A DNA stretch of 64,000 nt from Brenneria alni. GTDB lineage: Bacteria > Pseudomonadota > Gammaproteobacteria > Enterobacterales > Enterobacteriaceae. The notes below the pieces were generated by a model, which had not been told where the DNA came from, made no database searches, and saw only the letters and a program-made list of their open reading frames with translations. Location: positions 1 through 64,000 of the forward strand of contig NZ_MJLZ01000020.1 of the NCBI RefSeq assembly GCF_003666245.1, in the 5' to 3' direction. Shown piece by piece: positions 60,757 to 64,000 of the stretch; within the stretch, counting starts at the first letter, position 1; each line of letters starts with the position of its first letter. A program made the translations under genes and the position numbers.

Positions 60757-61212
60757 CCTTATTGGCTCCACTTCTGATAGCCGCCCGCTCACGCCAGGCT
60801 ATCAGGTCGCAAAGCTCCATGACGTACATTTCCGAGAGCGGCCAATGAAAAATCGTGGCGATATCTGCGATCAGATCCTCCACGCTGTCAAATAGCAGAA
60901 CGGTTACAGGTTCTCCGTCGCCGCCTCGCTCTGTTCGGTAGGCGCCTGCGGAGCCAAAAAAGGTACTAACACCTCATTCAGCCGCACAAAGTCGGCAGTC
61001 GAAAGGCTGGCGATTTCGGGCAGGGTCAACGCTGGCGACGTGATACGGGTCAGCAGTGTTGATACGGCGTCAAAGTCCAGGTTAATGACGTCACCCAGCC
61101 GCAACCCGCGCAGCGATCCGGCCTGCTTAATTGCCGGGGTGATTTCAATCTGCGTAATTTCGCTACCCTTGCGCTTGATGGGTGCCGAAAGCGTGATTTT
61201 GCTTACAGTCAT
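60743..61212 (-). CDS. E+E': P2 gpE+E' frameshift product
   Basis: A -1 shift at T TTT TTG extends E into a 156-residue fusion. The added part reads EPVTVLLFDSVEDLIADIAT, then FHWPLSEMYVMELCDLIAWR, the typical E' sequence, and ends at 60743 within the T start region. Both products are needed for tail assembly in P2. Confidence 0.9.
60904..61212 (-). CDS. E: P2 gpE-like tail chaperone
   Basis: The 102-residue protein (MTVSKITLSAPIKRKGSEIT, then GLRLGDVINLDFDAVSTLLT) is the short tail assembly chaperone. It stops at 60904 unless the ribosome slips at T TTT TTG, read on the minus strand over 60955-60961. The site is in the correct phase (CCT TTT TTG), identical in form to that of P2. Confidence 0.93.
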   Translation of the reverse strand: MTVSKITLSAPIKRKGSEITQIEITPAIKQAGSLRGLRLGDVINLDFDAVSTLLTRITSPALTLPEIASLSTADFVRLNEVLVPFLAPQAPTEQSEAATENL

Positions 61213-61258
61213 GTTTTTTTATCTCCGGGCGGCGAATGCCACCGTTTAAATATTGAGA

Positions 61259-61325
61259 GTTGGCCGGAATAGTCAGTCATAACTATGTTTGCCGGTGTCG
61301 CCATGCCACGGCCCGACAGCATGGC
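61259..61325 (-). repeat. Dispersed repeat copy B, 3' of FII
   Basis: This segment matches 43675-43737 in its first 30 bases (28 identical) and in CGCCA(T/C)GCC and CAGCATGGC later. On minus-strand RNA the hairpin ATAGTTA-TGAC-TGACTAT keeps pairing through a U-G wobble. It lies in the E/FII gap and could open a 23-codon frame (MTDYSGQ...) whose stop overlaps the E start. Confidence 0.6.
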
Positions 61326-61339
61326 GACAGTGCTATGGG

Positions 61340-61855
61340 TTAACCGCCCAGCCCCAGCGCGGAGCGAACTCGATCAGGGTATAGGCTTTGACCGTTTCGC
61401 TTGTAAATGAAATTGAGTAAATCAAATTCAAGTAATGGCTGATCATCAATAGACAGCTTGTAATACGTGTTTTTGATGGCGTAAGTGTGATTGGTGTCAT
61501 CACCCTGTTTGGATTCGCCGGGGTCGATTTCCGTGATCCGTCCGCGCATCTCAACTTCAACGATGGAACTCGTGCCGCCGGTGTAATACTCACCGACAAA
61601 GCGCAATTTCAGTTCGTCAATGTCGCCGCCATATTTCAGGATCAGTTGTTCCTCAAAGCCGCCGACCTGCATTGACGCATCGAGCGCGCCGGAGTCCAGA
61701 CCGAGATCGACAGCAACGGCGCCAATCATTCCGCCGCCCTGAAAATCTTCCGTTTTACGGGTGATTTTAGGTAGCGTTACGCTGGGGATCTTCCCGATAT
61801 GGTTATCGCCGTCCACGTAGCACGTAAACAGGCGGAGCTTTTTAGGTACGGCCAT
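61340..61855 (-). CDS. FII: P2 gpFII-like tail tube protein
   Basis: The 171-residue tube subunit reads MAVPKKLRLFTCYVDGDNHI, then LPKITRKTEDFQGGGMIGAV and YYKLSIDDQPLLEFDLLNFI. It directly follows the sheath gene with no gap (61855/61856). Confidence 0.94.
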   Translation of the reverse strand: MAVPKKLRLFTCYVDGDNHIGKIPSVTLPKITRKTEDFQGGGMIGAVAVDLGLDSGALDASMQVGGFEEQLILKYGGDIDELKLRFVGEYYTGGTSSIVEVEMRGRITEIDPGESKQGDDTNHTYAIKNTYYKLSIDDQPLLEFDLLNFIYKRNGQSLYPDRVRSALGLGG

Positions 61856-63040
61856 TTACGCGCCCCCCAATGAAGAAAAAGCGGTTTCAAAATACTGATC
61901 GGTGAACGTCTGGTAGAGACTCAGATCTTCCAGCGGCGGGACAGGCGTATAGTTGTAACGCACAATGCACTTGCCCTGGCGTAACCCGGTCGTCGGGTTG
62001 TCCTCGATATCGAACCAGCAGGCCGCGCCGATCAGTTTCCCGGCGGTCACCAGCGCCTGTAATTTGGCGTCAATGCCGCTGACCACGTCCTTGACGTTAC
62101 CTGGCGTCATGGGTTTATCGACAGTGGTAAATTGCGCCTCTGCGATACTGTCAGCCAGTATCTGCGCGGTGCGGGTGTACACCTCAAAGATGTATTCTTT
62201 ATCGGGATCAGTGGTACGGTTGCCCCAGAATCGGAACCCGTCGCGCTTAATCAGCGTGGTGATCTCGTTGGCATTGAGTTCGTTGGCGTCGCTGTCTTCC
62301 GCCTGTAACGCCCAAAACACATCTTTGGCAATCCCCAGCACATTGTTAACAGCAACGTTAGACAAGGATTTGTGCCAACCCTGCGTGTTATCGATCAGCG
62401 CCCGCAGACCGCAGGCATAGGCTGTAGCCGGGAATTCTTCGTTTTGCCCGGTCAACGGGTTGTACGTGATGAAGTTGGGCCAGATTGTCATCACTTCGCG
62501 ATAGTTCAGCGTGGTGCGGTATGCCTTCGCTTCCGCAATGGTTTCGCAGCCGTGACAGTGCGCGTAAACGAATGCCCGCAGCTTCTGCGCGATAACACAA
62601 AGTTGTGTAGCCACTTCAATCGCGTCGTAGTCGGGAATGGCCAGAATGCGCGGACGATAGCCGGTTTTCTGTTCTGCCGTTAAAAACGCATACATTCCGG
62701 TATAGCTACCATCGGCAGCAGTGCCGCCAATCATAAGCTGTGATTGCGTCGGATTGTCTTCCCCTTCAACAGCCTGGGCCACTCGCACCACAATGACTTT
62801 AGGGCTGCACTGGTCAGAAATCGCCTTCAGGCTTTTGTAAAGCGATCCGGTCATGCCGGCCTTACCCAACACATTATTAACGCGGGTGATAAGTACGGGA
62901 GTATTTAACGGAAACGTATCCGGGTCTGCATCGTCCGCAACTGCCACGATGCCAATGACCGTCGAGTCAATGTCATTGATGGCTGTTACCAGATCGGTGT
63001 TTTCCCGGACGCGAACGCCGTGGAAAAAATTGTCGGTCAT
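61856..63040 (-). CDS. FI: P2 gpFI-like contractile tail sheath
   Basis: The 394-residue sheath protein starts at 63040 (MTDNFFHGVRVRENTDLVTA) behind GGCGG. Segments: VVRVAQAVEGEDNPTQSQLM and GNRTTDPDKEYIFEVYTRTA. The start faces D across a gap with an Ogr-type site. Confidence 0.94.
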   Translation of the reverse strand: MTDNFFHGVRVRENTDLVTAINDIDSTVIGIVAVADDADPDTFPLNTPVLITRVNNVLGKAGMTGSLYKSLKAISDQCSPKVIVVRVAQAVEGEDNPTQSQLMIGGTAADGSYTGMYAFLTAEQKTGYRPRILAIPDYDAIEVATQLCVIAQKLRAFVYAHCHGCETIAEAKAYRTTLNYREVMTIWPNFITYNPLTGQNEEFPATAYACGLRALIDNTQGWHKSLSNVAVNNVLGIAKDVFWALQAEDSDANELNANEITTLIKRDGFRFWGNRTTDPDKEYIFEVYTRTAQILADSIAEAQFTTVDKPMTPGNVKDVVSGIDAKLQALVTAGKLIGAACWFDIEDNPTTGLRQGKCIVRYNYTPVPPLEDLSLYQTFTDQYFETAFSSLGGA

Positions 63041-63111
63041 GTCTTGCCGCCTCGTCAGTGAGTTCATCGTGATATTCGCCGAAAACAACAGACCAGACAC
63101 GCGCTTAGGGT

Positions 63112-63129
63112 TGTTACAGGCAGGCGACA
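63112..63129. promoter_or_regulatory. Ogr/Delta-type activator site between FI and D
   Basis: TGT-N12-ACA is exact here, extended to TTGT...ACAA like the site at 46583. It lies between the divergent FI and D genes and could drive either. A small ACAAAC/GTTTGT dyad follows at about 63129-63144. Confidence 0.72.
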
Positions 63130-63187
63130 ACAAACGGCTGTTTGTCGTTTCGCGCGCGCATGAAACTATCAGCGCCGGGGGTGTGAA

Positions 63188-64000
63188 ATGGTATTGAGCA
63201 ACTTGACGGATATTCAGCAAATGCTGAGTTCAGGGCTTTCCGATATTGATAATGCGTCAACGGAAGTGGTTAAAGTTCCCGGCTTTAACATCACGATGGG
63301 CGGTAAAACACTTGCATTACTGGATGAACGTCTGATTTCGCTTTCAATGACAGATAACCGGGGCTTTGATGCCGATCAGTTAACAATTTCCGTTGATGAT
63401 GCGGACGGACGTATTGACCTGCCGCCGCGCGGCGCGGAATTATCCGTATCTCTGGGATGGAAAGGGGAAGCACTGGTTCACAAAGGCATTTTTGTTGTTG
63501 ATGAGGTCGCCCATTCAGGGCCACCGGACGCCATCGAGATCACCGCCCGTAGCGCCGATTTTCGCGACGAATTTAACGTCAAGCGCGAAGTTTCATGGCA
63601 TGACGTAACGGTTGAGCGTGTGGTATCGGCAATCGCCCATCGATACAGCCTAAAGCCCTTAATCAGTGCGCAACTGATGGGTCTGGAAATTGACCACGCA
63701 GATCAAACCCAAGAAAGCGATATGTCGTTTTTAACCCGCATGGCGGAAATGCTGGGCGCTATCGCCACGGTTAAAAATGGTTGTCTGCTGTTTATCCTGC
63801 CCGGTGGCGGCGTCAGTGCATCTGGTAAGCCATTGCCAGCGGCTGAAATCACCCGTTCCAGCGGCGACAGGCACAGCTTCCGTATTGCAGATCGTGATGC
63901 CTATACCGGCGTGCGCGCGTACTGGCTGGATCTGAACTTCGGGAAAAAGAAAAAGGTCAGCGTAAAAAAAAGAACACCCCAAAAGAAACAGGAAAAAAGC
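63188..64000 (+). CDS. D: P2 gpD-like late tail protein, 5' part
   Basis: The frame opens at ATG 63188 behind GGGGGTG (MVLSNLTDIQQMLSSGLSDI) and stays open for 271 codons to the window edge. Segments VPGFNITMGGKTLALLDERL, LTISVDDADGRIDLPPRGAE and SDMSFLTRMAEMLGAIATVK match gpD, the tail hub/late control protein. P2 gpD is about 387 residues, so about 115 are missing. Its N-terminal 30 residues look extended. Confidence 0.9.
   Translation, partial: MVLSNLTDIQQMLSSGLSDIDNASTEVVKVPGFNITMGGKTLALLDERLISLSMTDNRGFDADQLTISVDDADGRIDLPPRGAELSVSLGWKGEALVHKGIFVVDEVAHSGPPDAIEITARSADFRDEFNVKREVSWHDVTVERVVSAIAHRYSLKPLISAQLMGLEIDHADQTQESDMSFLTRMAEMLGAIATVKNGCLLFILPGGGVSASGKPLPAAEITRSSGDRHSFRIADRDAYTGVRAYWLDLNFGKKKKVSVKKRTPQKKQEKS

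Noticed and set aside
1-64000. CRISPR arrays, tRNA or rRNA genes
   Set aside because: No regularly spaced direct repeats and no tRNA-like cloverleaf or rRNA sequence was seen.

Overview
The window is phage DNA throughout: two prophages, one inside the other, in what is most likely an Enterobacterales chromosome. The host call rests on the P2-type late genes, the lambda-R-like endolysin and the P2-like cos site; the genus cannot be told from the sequence. No housekeeping gene and no chromosomal attachment site is visible, so the outer prophage runs past both window edges.

Outer prophage (P2-like, 397-2530 and 39872-64000). The left piece holds a Dam methylase cut by an IS3-family element (1-396), a C5-cytosine methylase with one frame break, and the 5' part of replication gene A. 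After the inner prophage come the 3' part of A (HUH and YxxxY motifs), a second adenine methylase, a RelE/Xre toxin-antitoxin pair and a cos site (43451-43469). The late genes then follow P2 order: Q and P leftward, O N M L X, a lysis cassette, R S V W J I and a tail spike rightward. The U-T-E/E'-FII-FI block is reversed relative to P2, and D begins at the right edge. TGT-N12-ACA sites of the Ogr type lie in both divergent gaps (P/O and FI/D).

Inner prophage (transposable, Mu/BcepMu/B3-like, 2531-39871, 37,341 bp). It starts TGATCAG and ends GCATCA. It is flanked by a 6-bp duplication GGTTAC, and removing it with one copy of the duplication rejoins gene A in frame (836 codons). Both ends carry two G(A/C)GATAAA sites at identical distances from the terminus. 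A leftward early operon (12731 to 2693) encodes BcepMu-gp16-type regulators, a DDE transposase, an AAA+ ATPase, accessory proteins, GemA-like and Mor-like proteins. A rightward Xre repressor faces it, and a perfect 20-bp palindrome sits between the -35 and -10 of the early promoter. Next comes a cargo-like block (two lipoproteins, a reversed dam), then lysis, head and lambda/B3-type tail genes (15210-39767). Matching dyads with matched -10 elements precede the lysis genes and the protease/scaffold gene; they look like late promoters controlled by the Mor/C-family activator.

Together: the Mu-like prophage appears intact, while the P2-like one is disabled by three or four lesions (IS in dam, frameshift in dcm, 37 kb inserted in A, and a total length beyond a P2 head). 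Main points for a second look are the nested insertion, the dual-coding dcm region, a small early protein carrying a piece of the transposase DNA-binding domain, the paired late-promoter dyads, and a roughly 65-bp repeat 3' of Q and of FII.
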